Below, piece after piece: positions 40,985 to 51,581 of a stretch of DNA of 64,000 nucleotides. Position 1 is the first letter of the stretch. Every line of letters starts with the position of its first letter. The notes below the pieces were generated by a model. The model worked only from the letters and a program-made list of their open reading frames with translations, had not been told where the DNA came from and ran no database searches. The stretch covers positions 186,001 through 250,000 of the forward strand of contig NZ_WOFH01000005.1 of the NCBI RefSeq assembly GCF_009733595.1, in the 5' to 3' direction. This DNA is from Actinomadura litoris. Its GTDB lineage: Bacteria; Actinomycetota; Actinomycetes; Streptosporangiales; Streptosporangiaceae. The translations under genes and the position numbers were made by a program.

Positions 40985-42181
40985 GTGCTGCACGACCACG
41001 TTCTCGATCTCATCCTCCTCGTGCTCGTCGTGCTGTTCGGAATCTCGGGCTACCGGCAGGGCTTCATCGTGAGCCTGCTGAGCTTCGTCGGCTTCGTCGG
41101 CGGCGCGGTCGCGGGCGTGCTCATCGCGCCGCCGATCGCCGAGTTCACCGTGGACGGCGGGGCGCAGCAGGCACTGCTCGCCATCGTCATCGCCTTCCTG
41201 GCCGCGACGTTCGGCCAGCTCGTCGCGTCCTCGCTGGGCGCCGTCCTGCGCAACCGGGTCACGGGCATGAACGCGCGGACCGCGGACGCGGTCGGCGGCA
41301 CCTTCGTCAGCATGCTGTCGCTGCTGATCGTCGCCGTGTTCTTCGGGAACCTGTTCGCCCACTCGGAGTTCAAGCCGGTCCGGACCCAGGTCAACGGCTC
41401 CTCGGTCCTCAACGGCATCAACGACGCGATGCCCCCGCGGGCCCAGGGCTGGGTCTCCTCGTTCAACGGGTTCGTGAAGGACAGCGAGTTCCCGCAGGTC
41501 TTCAACGGCCTCGGCGGCGAGTCGGTCGTGCAGGTGCCGCCGCCGGACGACTCGATCCTGAACACCGGCGCGCTGCGCAACGTCCGGCGCAGCATCGTCA
41601 AGATCGTCAGCCGGGCGCCGGAGTGCGAGCGGAAGATCGAGGGCACCGGATTCGTGTTCGCGCCCAACCACGTCATGACGAACGCGCACGTCGTCGCCGG
41701 TGCGCGCGGCGCCTCGCTCGTCCAGTCGCTGGACGGCTCCAACGAGCACGGGCGGGTCGTCCTCTACAACCCCAAGCGCGACATCGCGATCCTCTACGTC
41801 CCCGGCCTGGACGCGCCGGCGGTGAAGTTCGCCGAGTCGGCCAGGGCCCGCGACAACGCGATCATCGCGGGCTTCCCGAAGAACCAGCCGTTCCGGACGG
41901 GCGCGGCCCGCATCCGCGCCCGGCAGACCGCGCGCGGCCCGGACATCTACCACAGCGGCCAGGTCAGCCGCGAGATCTACGCCATCCGAGGGAAGGTCGA
42001 GCCGGGCAACTCCGGCGGCCCCCTGCTGTCGACGGACGGCCGCGTCTACGGCGTCATCTTCGCCGCCGCCCTGGACACCCCGGCCACCGGCTACGCGCTC
42101 ACCGCCGAGGAGGTCTCCCCGGACGCGCGCGTCGGCGCGACCCTGACGGCCGCCGTGGACACCCAGGACTGCTCGGACTGA
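40985..42181 (+). CDS. marP: MarP-type membrane serine protease
   Basis: 398 aa. Four N-terminal membrane helices form a CvpA-like domain (HVLDLILLVLVVLFGISGYR, QALLAIVIAFLAATFGQLVA, GGTFVSMLSLLIVAVFFGNL). The exported trypsin-like protease has His in MTNAHVVAGA, Asp in PKRDIAILYV and Ser in VEPGNSGGPLLS. Two cysteines (PECERK, and TQDCSD at the end) bracket the domain and probably form the redox-controlled disulfide known in MarP. In M. tuberculosis it maintains pH under acid stress by processing RipA. GTG 40985. Confidence 0.93.
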   Translation: MLHDHVLDLILLVLVVLFGISGYRQGFIVSLLSFVGFVGGAVAGVLIAPPIAEFTVDGGAQQALLAIVIAFLAATFGQLVASSLGAVLRNRVTGMNARTADAVGGTFVSMLSLLIVAVFFGNLFAHSEFKPVRTQVNGSSVLNGINDAMPPRAQGWVSSFNGFVKDSEFPQVFNGLGGESVVQVPPPDDSILNTGALRNVRRSIVKIVSRAPECERKIEGTGFVFAPNHVMTNAHVVAGARGASLVQSLDGSNEHGRVVLYNPKRDIAILYVPGLDAPAVKFAESARARDNAIIAGFPKNQPFRTGAARIRARQTARGPDIYHSGQVSREIYAIRGKVEPGNSGGPLLSTDGRVYGVIFAAALDTPATGYALTAEEVSPDARVGATLTAAVDTQDCSD

Positions 42182-42195
42182 CGCTCCTCCCGGAT

Positions 42196-42705
42196 CTAGC
42201 GCGGCTTCGTGAGGACCAGGTCCACGGGCCCTTCATCAGGGCGGTCCGCGAGGGAGCGGACCCGCTGGACGACCCCGTCCACGTCTATGCCGTGAGGTGG
42301 GTTCGCCGTAAAGGGCTCCAGCCTGTCCGCGGCGCGGCTGAGCAGCGCCTGGGCGCCCTTCAGGTTGCCCCTGCGCAGATGGGTGACGCCCACGGCGACC
42401 TGGGCCAGGCCCCGCCACAGCTCCCGCTCGTCCTCCGCCGCGGCCTTCCAGACGGCTTCGAGGACCTCGTGCGCGTGGAACGGACGGTCGTCGTCCAGGA
42501 GGCGTTGTGCTTGCACGAGCGCCTCCGCGGGCTCCAGGTGGAGGTCGTCGGGCATCGTGGGGATCCCGCCGACGCCATGGGGCAGCGGACGCCCGTACGC
42601 GTCACGCGGCCGCGCGTTGCGCGGCCTCCCCGCCTCGTCCCGGTCCCGCGCCGCCCCGCGCGCCGCCTCGCCTTGCCCGTTCGCGCGTTCCGCCTCGTCC
42701 CGCAT
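42196..42705 (-). CDS. DUF309 domain-containing protein
   Basis: 169 aa. The DUF309 core (FHAHEVLEAVWKAAAEDERE, LWRGLAQVAVGVTHLRRGNL, KGAQALLSRAADRL) follows a ~50-aa charged, Arg/Gly-rich start. The all-helical family has a conserved His/Glu/Trp set of unknown purpose. ATG 42705 has GTGGAGGC upstream. Convergent with marP at 14 bp. Confidence 0.9.
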   Translation of the reverse strand: MRDEAERANGQGEAARGAARDRDEAGRPRNARPRDAYGRPLPHGVGGIPTMPDDLHLEPAEALVQAQRLLDDDRPFHAHEVLEAVWKAAAEDERELWRGLAQVAVGVTHLRRGNLKGAQALLSRAADRLEPFTANPPHGIDVDGVVQRVRSLADRPDEGPVDLVLTKPR

Positions 42706-42734
42706 GCCTCCACGGTACGCACGGGACGCGGCGG

Positions 42735-43658
42735 TCAGCGGTCGGGCTCCGGGTCGGCCAGCCAGCCGAGGAGTTGGGAGTCGAACGCGCGAGGACGTTC
42801 CTCATGCGGGAAGTGCCCGGCGCCCTCGATGAGCTTCCATCTGTAGGGGGCCGTGACGTAGCGCCCGGAACCCTGGGCGCTGCCGGGGAGGGTGCACGTG
42901 TCCAGGGCCCCGTGCAGTTGGAGGGTGGGCACCTGGATGGGCGTGCGCATGCGGTGCGCGTACCGGATGCCGTCCGGACGCGGCTGGGAGCGGATCAGCC
43001 AGCGGTGGTATTCGAGCGCGCAGTGCGCCGTCCCCGGGATCTGCACGGCGCGCCGGACGAGCCGCTCGGTGCGCTCGTCCGGCCAGCCGGGCCCGGACCA
43101 GTCGTGCAGAAGGTGCCCCACCAGGGCCGCGTCGTCGCGCAGGAGGCGCCGCTCGGGCCACATGGGGACCTGGAAGCCGAACGTGTGCCGCGCCGCCCAC
43201 CCCTGGCCGCGCGGGTCGCCCCGGACGGCCTGCCGCAGGCGCAGCGGATGCGGGGCGCCCACCACCGCCAGGCGCTGGACGACCTTCGGGTGGTAGACGG
43301 CCATCGTCCAGGCCAGCAGCCCGCCCCAGTCGTGCCCGACCACGATCGCGCCGGCCTCGCCCAGGGCGCGGACGAGCCCGGCCGCGTCCCCGGCCAGGGT
43401 GACGAGGTCGTAGCCGCGCGGCGGTTTGTCACTGCCCCCGTAGCCGCGCAGGTCCGCCGCGACCGCGCGGAAGCCCGCCGCGGCGAGCGAGACCAGCTGG
43501 TTGTGCCACGACCACCAGAACTCCGGGAAGCCGTGCAGCAGCAGCACGAGCGGCCCCTCGCCCATCTCGACGACGTGGAACCGCGTCCCGCCCGCGCTGA
43601 CCGCCCGGTGGGCCCACGGTCCGTCCACCTCGACGAGCGACGCGTCGTGCCCGGCCAT
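42735..43658 (-). CDS. Alpha/beta hydrolase, epoxide hydrolase-like (EphE type)
   Basis: 307 aa. Oxyanion motif LLHGFPEFWWSWHNQL, nucleophile Asp in IVVGHDWGGLLAW, and His in EGAGHFPHEERP. Nucleophile Asp with HGFPE is the epoxide hydrolase/haloalkane dehalogenase signature; position beside marP and the holin-like gene matches EphE (Rv3670). ATG 43658. 8 bp after the holin-like gene's stop, so probably cotranscribed. Confidence 0.92.
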   Translation of the reverse strand: MAGHDASLVEVDGPWAHRAVSAGGTRFHVVEMGEGPLVLLLHGFPEFWWSWHNQLVSLAAAGFRAVAADLRGYGGSDKPPRGYDLVTLAGDAAGLVRALGEAGAIVVGHDWGGLLAWTMAVYHPKVVQRLAVVGAPHPLRLRQAVRGDPRGQGWAARHTFGFQVPMWPERRLLRDDAALVGHLLHDWSGPGWPDERTERLVRRAVQIPGTAHCALEYHRWLIRSQPRPDGIRYAHRMRTPIQVPTLQLHGALDTCTLPGSAQGSGRYVTAPYRWKLIEGAGHFPHEERPRAFDSQLLGWLADPEPDR

Positions 43659-43666
43659 GGCGTGGC

Positions 43667-44101
43667 TCAGTCCTTGAGCGCGGGGGTGTCGCCGGGATCG
43701 CCGCGGTGCCGCAGCATGCTCAGGTCGTCCTTCAGCGTCCGGCGCGTCCGCTTCGCCCCGTCGATCTTGCGGATGCGCAGGTAGCCGATGCCGATCAGGA
43801 CGGCGGCGAGCAGCAGGTACACGCCCGAGACGATCAGGAACGCCGCCCAGTGCCAGATGCCGAGCGCGACCAGGCCGTAGGCCGCCGCGATCGACAGCAG
43901 GATGACGATCAGCCCCCCGATCAGCGCGGCGATGCTGAACATCACGCTACCGAGCGCGGCCTTCTTGGCGTCGGCCTTCAACTCCAGCTTGGCCAGGTCC
44001 ATCTCCGCCCTGACCAGGTTGGAGATGTTGCTGGACGCCAGTGCGACCAGCTCGCCGAGGGATTTGTCCTCGACGCGCTCGCCCGGCAGTGCCTCGGACA
44101 T
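43667..44101 (-). CDS. Phage holin-like (holin superfamily III) membrane protein
   Basis: 144 aa. An amphipathic N-terminus (LGELVALASSNISNLVRAEM, DLAKLELKADAKKAALGSVM) and two membrane helices (FSIAALIGGLIVILLSIAAA and HWAAFLIVSGVYLLLAAVLI), then a basic tail. This is the 'putative holin superfamily III' actinobacterial protein seen beside ephE (Rv3669). It is not evidence for a prophage. ATG 44101 after GAGAGGAG. Confidence 0.9.
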   Translation of the reverse strand: MSEALPGERVEDKSLGELVALASSNISNLVRAEMDLAKLELKADAKKAALGSVMFSIAALIGGLIVILLSIAAAYGLVALGIWHWAAFLIVSGVYLLLAAVLIGIGYLRIRKIDGAKRTRRTLKDDLSMLRHRGDPGDTPALKD

Positions 44102-44191
44102 ATCGCTGTTCTCCTCTCAGAGCCCCCCGGCTTCCCGGCTGGTCCAAGCCTGTCAGCCGGACGGCTCGTCCGGCCACCCGATGTCACCACG

Positions 44192-45460
44192 TCAGTCCAG
44201 GCGCGCGCGCTGCCGCACCCTCCTGCGGAAGACGACGGTGGCGGCCGCCGAGGCGAGGACGCTCGCGATCAGGACCGCAGTCGTCACTCTCTCGAATTGT
44301 GACGGGTCGGTGTAGGCCAAACCGCCGATCAGCAGGGAAACGGTGAAACCCACCCCGGCGAGCATCGCGACTCCCGCGATCTCACGCCAGTGCAGATCCC
44401 CTCCGAGCGTCGCCAGGCCGAGCCGCACGGCCGCCCAGGCTCCGCCGAGGACACCCACGAACTTACCGATCACCAGCCCCGCGATCACCCCGAGGGCCAC
44501 CCGGTCGGTGAACACCGCGCCCAGGGAGGACGCGCTGAGCGTCACCCCGGCCGACAGGAACGCGAACAGGGGGACGCACACACCGGCGGAGAACGGCCGC
44601 AGGGCGTGGTCGGCGCGCTCGGCGTTCGTGGGCCGCTCGTCGGGCGTCTCCTTGGGGCTGGTCAACATCCCCAGGGCCACACCGGCCACCGTGGCGTGGA
44701 CCCCGCTCCGCTGGACGCAGTACCAGGCGACCACGGCCAGCGGCACATAGACCCATGGCGAACGCACGCCCCTGGACTGCGAGACCCCGTAGGCGGCTAT
44801 CAGCAGCACCGCGAGGGCCAGGGGGATCCACTCCAAGGAGTCGGTGTAGAAGAGCGCGATGATGGTGATGGCGATCAGGTCGTCCACCACGGCGAGCGTC
44901 AGCAGGAAAGCGCGCAGGGGCGCCGGGCAGGACGAGAACGTTACCGCGAGCACGGCGAGCGCGAACGCGATGTCGGTGGCGGTCGGCACCGCCCAGCCCT
45001 TCGCCGCCCCCGGTTCGCCCGCGCTCACGGCCAGGAAGATCACCGCCGGCACCACCACCCCGGCGGTCGCCGCGATCACCGGCAGCGCCGCGTCCCGGGC
45101 GTGCCGCAGCTCGCCGTGCGTCAGCTCCTCGCGCAGCTCAAGCCCGGCGATGAAGAAGAACACCGCCAGCAGCGCGCTGGACGCCCAGTGCTGCACGTCC
45201 ATGTGCCCTATGTGCAGCCAGCCCGGACTGATCTCGTACTGCTGCAAGTCGGTGTAGGACTCCCCCCACGGGGTGTTCGCCCAGACGAGCGCCGCCACGG
45301 CCGCGAACAGCATGATGACGCCGCCGACCGTCTCCATCCGGAGCGCCTTCGCGACCTGCCTGCTGTAGCGGACGGTGGGGCGGAACGGCCAGCTGGCGGC
45401 GACACGGCTGGGCGTGGACCGGCGAGACGTGGAGTGTCGCGGCGCGGACTGGCGCGGCAT
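44192..45460 (-). CDS. nhaA: Na+/H+ antiporter NhaA
   Basis: 422 aa. NhaA hallmarks: ETVGGVIMLFAAVAALVWAN (TM1), FFFIAGLELREELTHGELRH, TATDIAFALAVLAV (equivalent of TDIAFA with Asp133 region), AFLLTLAVVDDLIAITIIAL with the two catalytic Asp, and LAGVGFTVSLLIGGLAY. It exchanges sodium for protons at alkaline pH. ATG 45460 after a GGGGG stretch. An Arg/Ser-rich N-terminal ~40 residues are not part of the family. Confidence 0.96.
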   Translation of the reverse strand: MPRQSAPRHSTSRRSTPSRVAASWPFRPTVRYSRQVAKALRMETVGGVIMLFAAVAALVWANTPWGESYTDLQQYEISPGWLHIGHMDVQHWASSALLAVFFFIAGLELREELTHGELRHARDAALPVIAATAGVVVPAVIFLAVSAGEPGAAKGWAVPTATDIAFALAVLAVTFSSCPAPLRAFLLTLAVVDDLIAITIIALFYTDSLEWIPLALAVLLIAAYGVSQSRGVRSPWVYVPLAVVAWYCVQRSGVHATVAGVALGMLTSPKETPDERPTNAERADHALRPFSAGVCVPLFAFLSAGVTLSASSLGAVFTDRVALGVIAGLVIGKFVGVLGGAWAAVRLGLATLGGDLHWREIAGVAMLAGVGFTVSLLIGGLAYTDPSQFERVTTAVLIASVLASAAATVVFRRRVRQRARLD

Positions 45461-45710
45461 GGGCAAACCCCCGAGAAGTCGACGAACGGCCTGATCGGGG
45501 CCGACCCCCGTCCATGACGGGCACGACCCCCTGCCGACCAGACTTCCCGGCGCTCCTCTGCGCACCTTACCCACAACATCCGAGCTCACGCCCCACACGC
45601 CCACGCGGCGACGCGGTCGAGCGGCTGCGGTTGCCGGTGTGCATGCGAAGGCCCGCGAGCAGGACGGGGCGTATGGGCCGTCCTGGACGCGGGCCATCGT
45701 GTGCAAGGGC

Positions 45711-45744
45711 GTTCGGCATGCACGGCATGCACGGCATGCCGAAC
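45711..45744 (-). terminator. Hairpin between acs and nhaA
   Basis: An 11-bp perfect stem (GTTCGGCATGC / GCATGCCGAAC) with three in-register CGGCATGC copies. It is 42 bp after the acs stop; likely the acs terminator. The rest of 45461-45786 has no gene. Confidence 0.6.
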
Positions 45745-45786
45745 GGCCGGCGGATGCGGGCCGGGCCGTCCGCGTGGGCGTGCGGG

Positions 45787-47751
<1,965 letters not shown>

Positions 47752-47997
47752 CGCATACTCCTCGCTAGCTGAAACGACGGTCGCCCGGTGTGCCCACTTC
47801 ACCAGGGAAGGTCCCGCCCACACAAGGCCGCTTCCCACGTGTTGAGCACCAATTCCCACGTATTGAGCACGTAAGGCGCCTTGCGCGCCCGCCTCCGGAC
47901 GGATGCCCTGTGATGCCCGACACAGCGGCCGTGCCCCCGCACGCGAAACGGGAACCGCGCTGTTCAGCGTACGACGGCGACCAACTAGGGTCGGGCC

Positions 47998-48852
47998 GTG
48001 ACCGATGCCTCTGGACGCCGAGCGCCCGCCGTATCCGGACGCGACGCGTCCGGGGCGTCCGCGCGGGACGCCTTCGCGGACGTGGCGAACCTGCCCGGCG
48101 TGGCCGACGCCGTCGCCGAGGCGCGCACGGCGGTGGACCGCCTGCTCGGCCATCGCGTCCTGCGACGACGCAGCGCGGAGGTCTCCACCGAGTCCGCGCT
48201 GCGCGGGGCCAGGGCGTCGGCCGCCCTTGAAGGCGCTTCCGTCGGTTTGGACGAGCTCCGCACTGGAGAACACCCGTCCGACCCCGTCGTGCAGGGTGCC
48301 CTGCGGGTATCGGCGGAGCTCGGACCGCTGACTGAGACGTGGCGGCAGGCGCCACGGCAGGTTCTCGCGCGGCTGCACGTCCTCGCCGCAGCGGACGTCG
48401 TCGAGAACACCGATCTCGGACGCCCGCGCATGGACGGTCGTCCTGTGCGGGACGTCCTCGGCCTAGGCGAGCCTCCGCCCGCCTCCGAGGTGGCGGCACG
48501 GCTGGACGTGCTCAGCGGGCTGCTCACCCAGCCCACGAACGCCCCTGCGCTCGTGGTCGCGGCCATCGTGCACGGCGAGATCCTGACGCTGCGTCCGTTC
48601 GGCTGGGGGGACGGCGTCGTCGCCCGCGCCGCGCAGCGTCTCACCCTCGTCGCCCGGGGTCTCGACCCGAAATCGCTCACCGCGCCTGAGGTCGGGCATG
48701 CGGAACTCGCCGACGACTACGCCCAGGCCATCCGCGCATACGCGTCGGGCACGTCCGAGGGCGTCGTGGAGTGGATCGCCCACTGCGCGGCCGCCACGTC
48801 CGCCGCAGCGCGCGACTCCCAGGCGATATGCGAGGCGTACCAGCGGGGCTGA
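47998..48852 (+). CDS. Degenerate Fic-fold protein (pseudo-Fic)
   Basis: 284 aa. Helical, no signal. Residues 198-210 (LRPFGWGDGVVAR) line up with the Fic motif HPFx(D/E)GNGRxxR, but His is Arg199, Asn is Asp205 and the first Arg is Val207. Residues 74-79 (SAALEG) fit the inhibitory (S/T)xxxE(G/N) helix motif of class II Fic proteins. So the inhibitory half survives while catalysis should be lost. Such proteins are often annotated 'oxidoreductase' in actinomycetes without basis. GTG 47998 with CTAGGG upstream. Divergent from acs. Confidence 0.7.
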   Translation: MTDASGRRAPAVSGRDASGASARDAFADVANLPGVADAVAEARTAVDRLLGHRVLRRRSAEVSTESALRGARASAALEGASVGLDELRTGEHPSDPVVQGALRVSAELGPLTETWRQAPRQVLARLHVLAAADVVENTDLGRPRMDGRPVRDVLGLGEPPPASEVAARLDVLSGLLTQPTNAPALVVAAIVHGEILTLRPFGWGDGVVARAAQRLTLVARGLDPKSLTAPEVGHAELADDYAQAIRAYASGTSEGVVEWIAHCAAATSAAARDSQAICEAYQRG

Positions 48853-48900
48853 TGTCCGCCTGAAGGGACGCTTGTCGGTGGGAGACGTCATGGTGGTCCC

Positions 48901-49518
48901 ATGGCCGATCGCATGCACGGGCGTCCCGCGGCGCCCACCGACACGACCGTCTCGTCCGCGGACTGGGACTCCCGGGACCTGACGGGCGAACAGCACGAAC
49001 GCGTCCTGTTCGTGGATGTGGACATGACCGAGGCCAGCGGCGTGGGGGCGGCCTTCACTGACTGCACGTTCCGGGGCGTCCGGTTCAACGCGTCCACCCA
49101 CACCGACTCGGCGTTCGTGAACTGCACGTTCGTCCGGTGCCGCTTCTTCGACACGACGTTCACCGGCTGCAAGCTCGTGGGCAGCATGTTCGACGGCTGC
49201 ACCTACGACCTGCTCAAGGTGCGGGGCGGCGACTGGTCGTTCACCGGCCTCCCGGGCGCCGATCTGCGACGCGCGTCGTTCACCGACGTCCGCATGCGGG
49301 AGGCCGACCTCACCGGCGCGCGCTGCGAGGGCGCCACGATCCGGGGCGTCGACCTGTCGGGCTCGTGGCTGCACAAGGCCCACCTGTCCCGCTGCGACCT
49401 GCGCGGAAGCGACCTGTCCGCCGTCGACCCGCGCACCGTCGAACTGAGGAACGCGGTGATCGACCCCTACCAGGCGGTCGTGATCGCGACGACGCTCGGC
49501 CTGGACGTGCGCGACTGA
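48901..49518 (+). CDS. Pentapeptide-repeat protein
   Basis: 205 aa. From ~residue 45 there is a run of A(D/N)(L/F)xx-type units (VRFNASTHTDSAFVNCTFVR, CRFFDTTFTGCKLVGSMFDG, ADLRRASFTDVRMREADLTG, GVDLSGSWLHKAHLSRCDLR) that should fold as a right-handed four-sided helix. Relatives (MfpA/Qnr) mimic DNA and protect gyrase, but length and the Cys content do not prove that role. Start ATG 48901; ribosome site weak. 48 bp after the pseudo-Fic gene, possibly cotranscribed. Confidence 0.88.
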   Translation: MADRMHGRPAAPTDTTVSSADWDSRDLTGEQHERVLFVDVDMTEASGVGAAFTDCTFRGVRFNASTHTDSAFVNCTFVRCRFFDTTFTGCKLVGSMFDGCTYDLLKVRGGDWSFTGLPGADLRRASFTDVRMREADLTGARCEGATIRGVDLSGSWLHKAHLSRCDLRGSDLSAVDPRTVELRNAVIDPYQAVVIATTLGLDVRD

Positions 49519-50169
49519 ACCTCGGCCCACAGCGGCAGCACGTAGGCGGGCGGCACGTAGGCGCACAGCGAGCGGCGCCTCTCTACGAGACGCCGCCGCC
49601 AGTCACGTCACACCGGGTTACCAAGCGTGCACCTCATGTTCGTCGGAGCGGGTCAAGCCCGTCTCGACGCGCCTCCCGCGGCTGGTCGCGCGTGGGTGCC
49701 CGGCTGCCGTGCTCGGACACATGGTCCGTAGCCCTTGTCTACGCCTCGTTTGCCCAGATGACAACCCCCTATTCGCAAAGCGGGCGCGCCATTGGGAACG
49801 CCTCCCGCGACGACGTCATCGCAGCCTGCGCCAGGGAACGGGGATGTAACTAACTATTTCGGACTATCTGCGGCTTCAGGAATCGATCACACGCTGTGAT
49901 CGATTCCTTTCGCGCGCCGATCAGCGAAAGATCTTTAGTTCTCCTGTACGCTCCCACTCCCGTCGCGTTGCGGAAGACGGGGCGGAGACGGCACAGGCGG
50001 GCGCCGCTTCCCCGCCCCCGACGGAGGTGGATCGCCCTAGCGGGACGAGAAAAACCGTTAGATCCGGCTCCAGTTTGTGACTCGACGGAACTCGCGGCGA
50101 TCGGGCAGCATATGTTGTATCCACCTAGACTGGAGACGGCGAGTTTGCCTCTCCTATAGATCGAGCTTG
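49519..50169. other. Spacer before the 6C RNA
   Basis: No strong gene. A 31-codon frame at 49758-49853 (ending RDDVIAACARERGCN) has no ribosome site. The region is less GC-rich from ~49,850 to ~50,160. A TATAGA hexamer at 50155-50160 may be the -10 box of the 6C RNA. Confidence 0.4.
49878..49908. terminator. 14-bp perfect hairpin of mixed base composition
   Basis: AGGAATCGATCACA / TGTGATCGATTCCT with a CGC loop, followed by TT. It contains TCACA...TGTGA in the order opposite to a Crp site. Terminator of a small upstream transcript or of a minus-strand transcript. Confidence 0.5.
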
Positions 50170-50332
50170 CGCGGCACAACCCGATCTTCCTGAGACTTTC
50201 TTGGAAAGACGGGCCGGCTCTACCCCCCCCGGAGCCGGACCGTTACGGCGACCCCCGCTATCCCCCCCGGCGGGGGTCGCCAAGACATGGAGTGCGGCCG
50301 GGCGGCACCGCCGCCCGGCCGCCGCCTTGTGG
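50170..50332 (+). ncRNA. 6C small RNA
   Basis: Two hairpins with C-rich 11-nt loops: stem CCGGCTC / GAGCCGG (50214-50238, loop TACCCCCCCCG) and 12-bp stem GGCGACCCCCGC / GCGGGGGTCGCC (50247-50281, loop TATCCCCCCCG), then a 13-bp perfect hairpin with a 3-nt loop (50294-50322) as terminator. Paired stems with at least six loop cytosines define the actinobacterial 6C RNA. In M. tuberculosis this RNA (B11) lies next to Rv3660c, the Ssd gene, exactly as here. The C loops can pair with G-rich ribosome sites. The 5' end is estimated from a TATAGA box at 50155. Confidence 0.88.
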
Positions 50333-50344
50333 GGGCGGGCGAGG

Positions 50345-50353
50345 TTATCCACA
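50345..50353 (+). promoter_or_regulatory. DnaA box between the 6C RNA and ssd
   Basis: TTATCCACA, a perfect consensus DnaA box, 74 bp before the ssd start. Confidence 0.45.
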
Positions 50354-50426
50354 GTTGGCGCGACCTCTTCCGCGGGCCCCGGGGCGGACCGCAGGGTGGA
50401 GTCCTCCGGACGACGAGGAGGATCCG

Positions 50427-51506
50427 ATGGACCCGGCCGCGCTGATCGTCACGAGCGACCCCATGATCGCCGACGCCCTGCTCAGGCTCGCCGCCGCAGC
50501 CGGCACACGGGCCGAGGTCGCCCACGGCGCCGACGAGGCCCGATTCGCCTGGGCCTGGCCGCCCCTGGTCCTGGTGGGCGCCGACTCGGCGGCGGAGCTC
50601 GCTTGCGCGGCACTCCCGCGCCGCCAGGGCATCGTGCTGGTCACGGGCGCGGACGCCACGTCCGAGACCTACCGCACGGCGGTCGAGGTCGGCGCCCAGG
50701 ACGTCGTCCGGCTCCCCGACCACGAAGACTGGCTGATCAACGCCTTCGCCGCCGCCGCCGAGCCCGACGGCGCCCTCGGGTCCACCGTCTGCGTCGTCGG
50801 CTCCCGAGGCGGCGCCGGAGCCAGCGTCCTCGCCGCCGCCCTCGGCCTGACCGCCGCGAGCACCGGCCTGCGCACCCTCCTCGTCGACGCCGACCCGTTC
50901 GGCGGCGGCATCGACCTCCTGTTCGGCCTGGAGGAGCACGAGGGCGCCCGCTGGCACGACCTCGCCGACCGCCGGGGCCGCCTCAACACCGGCGTGCTCC
51001 GCGAGGCCCTGCCCAGCATCGGCGAGCTGTCCGTCCTCTCCTGGCGCCGCGGCGAACCCGTCCCGATCCACCGGGACGCGGCCCACGCGGTCCTCGACGC
51101 CGCCGCCCGCGGCTTCGACCTGATCATCGCGGACGTCCCCCGCCAGCCCGGCGACCTCGGCCGCATGGCCCTGCACACCGCCGACACCACCTACCTCCTC
51201 GTCCCCGCCGAGGTCCGCGCCACCGTCGCCGCCGACGGCCTCGCGACCGCCCTCCGCCGCGACACCACCGACGTCCGCCTCGTCGTCCAGGGCCCGGCCC
51301 CCGGCGGCCTGACCCCCGAGATGATCGCCAGAGCGCTCGACCTCCCACCCGCCGGCACCTTCGACCGCGACCGCCGCCTCCCCACCGCCCTGGACGAAGG
51401 CCACCTCCCCCGCGCCTGCCGCCGAGGCCCCCTGGCCGACTTCTGCACCCACCTCCTGACCGACCTCCCCCTACCCCGCCCCGAACACCAGGCAGAAGCC
51501 GCCTAA
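50427..51506 (+). CDS. Ssd/CpaE-like ParA-family protein of the Tad locus
   Basis: 359 aa. A receiver-like N-terminal domain (PAALIVTSDPMIADALLRLA, VGAQDVVRLPDHEDWLINAF) is followed by a MinD/ParA ATPase with an altered P loop (STVCVVGSRGGAGASVLAAA; Ala-Ser instead of Lys-Thr) and LLVDADPFGGGIDLLFGLEE. This is the actinobacterial 'helicase/secretion neighbourhood CpaE-like' protein, named Ssd in M. tuberculosis (septum site determination). It probably positions or localises the Tad pilus machinery. ATG 50427 after GAGGAGG. First gene of the operon. Confidence 0.93.
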   Translation: MDPAALIVTSDPMIADALLRLAAAAGTRAEVAHGADEARFAWAWPPLVLVGADSAAELACAALPRRQGIVLVTGADATSETYRTAVEVGAQDVVRLPDHEDWLINAFAAAAEPDGALGSTVCVVGSRGGAGASVLAAALGLTAASTGLRTLLVDADPFGGGIDLLFGLEEHEGARWHDLADRRGRLNTGVLREALPSIGELSVLSWRRGEPVPIHRDAAHAVLDAAARGFDLIIADVPRQPGDLGRMALHTADTTYLLVPAEVRATVAADGLATALRRDTTDVRLVVQGPAPGGLTPEMIARALDLPPAGTFDRDRRLPTALDEGHLPRACRRGPLADFCTHLLTDLPLPRPEHQAEAA

Positions 51507-51581
51507 CCCCCCGGCAACAAGGCCCAACAAGTCCAGGCAAACCCAGACGGACAGCCCGCCCCAGGCGTAAGGGCAAGCTCC

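Noticed and set aside
43667..44101. Prophage, from the holin-like protein
   Set aside because: This holin-like family is a standard neighbour of ephE in actinobacteria; no lysin, portal or integrase is nearby.
49758..49853. 31-codon frame ending before the 14-bp hairpin
   Set aside because: Sequence looks coherent but there is no ribosome site; kept only as a note in the spacer entry.
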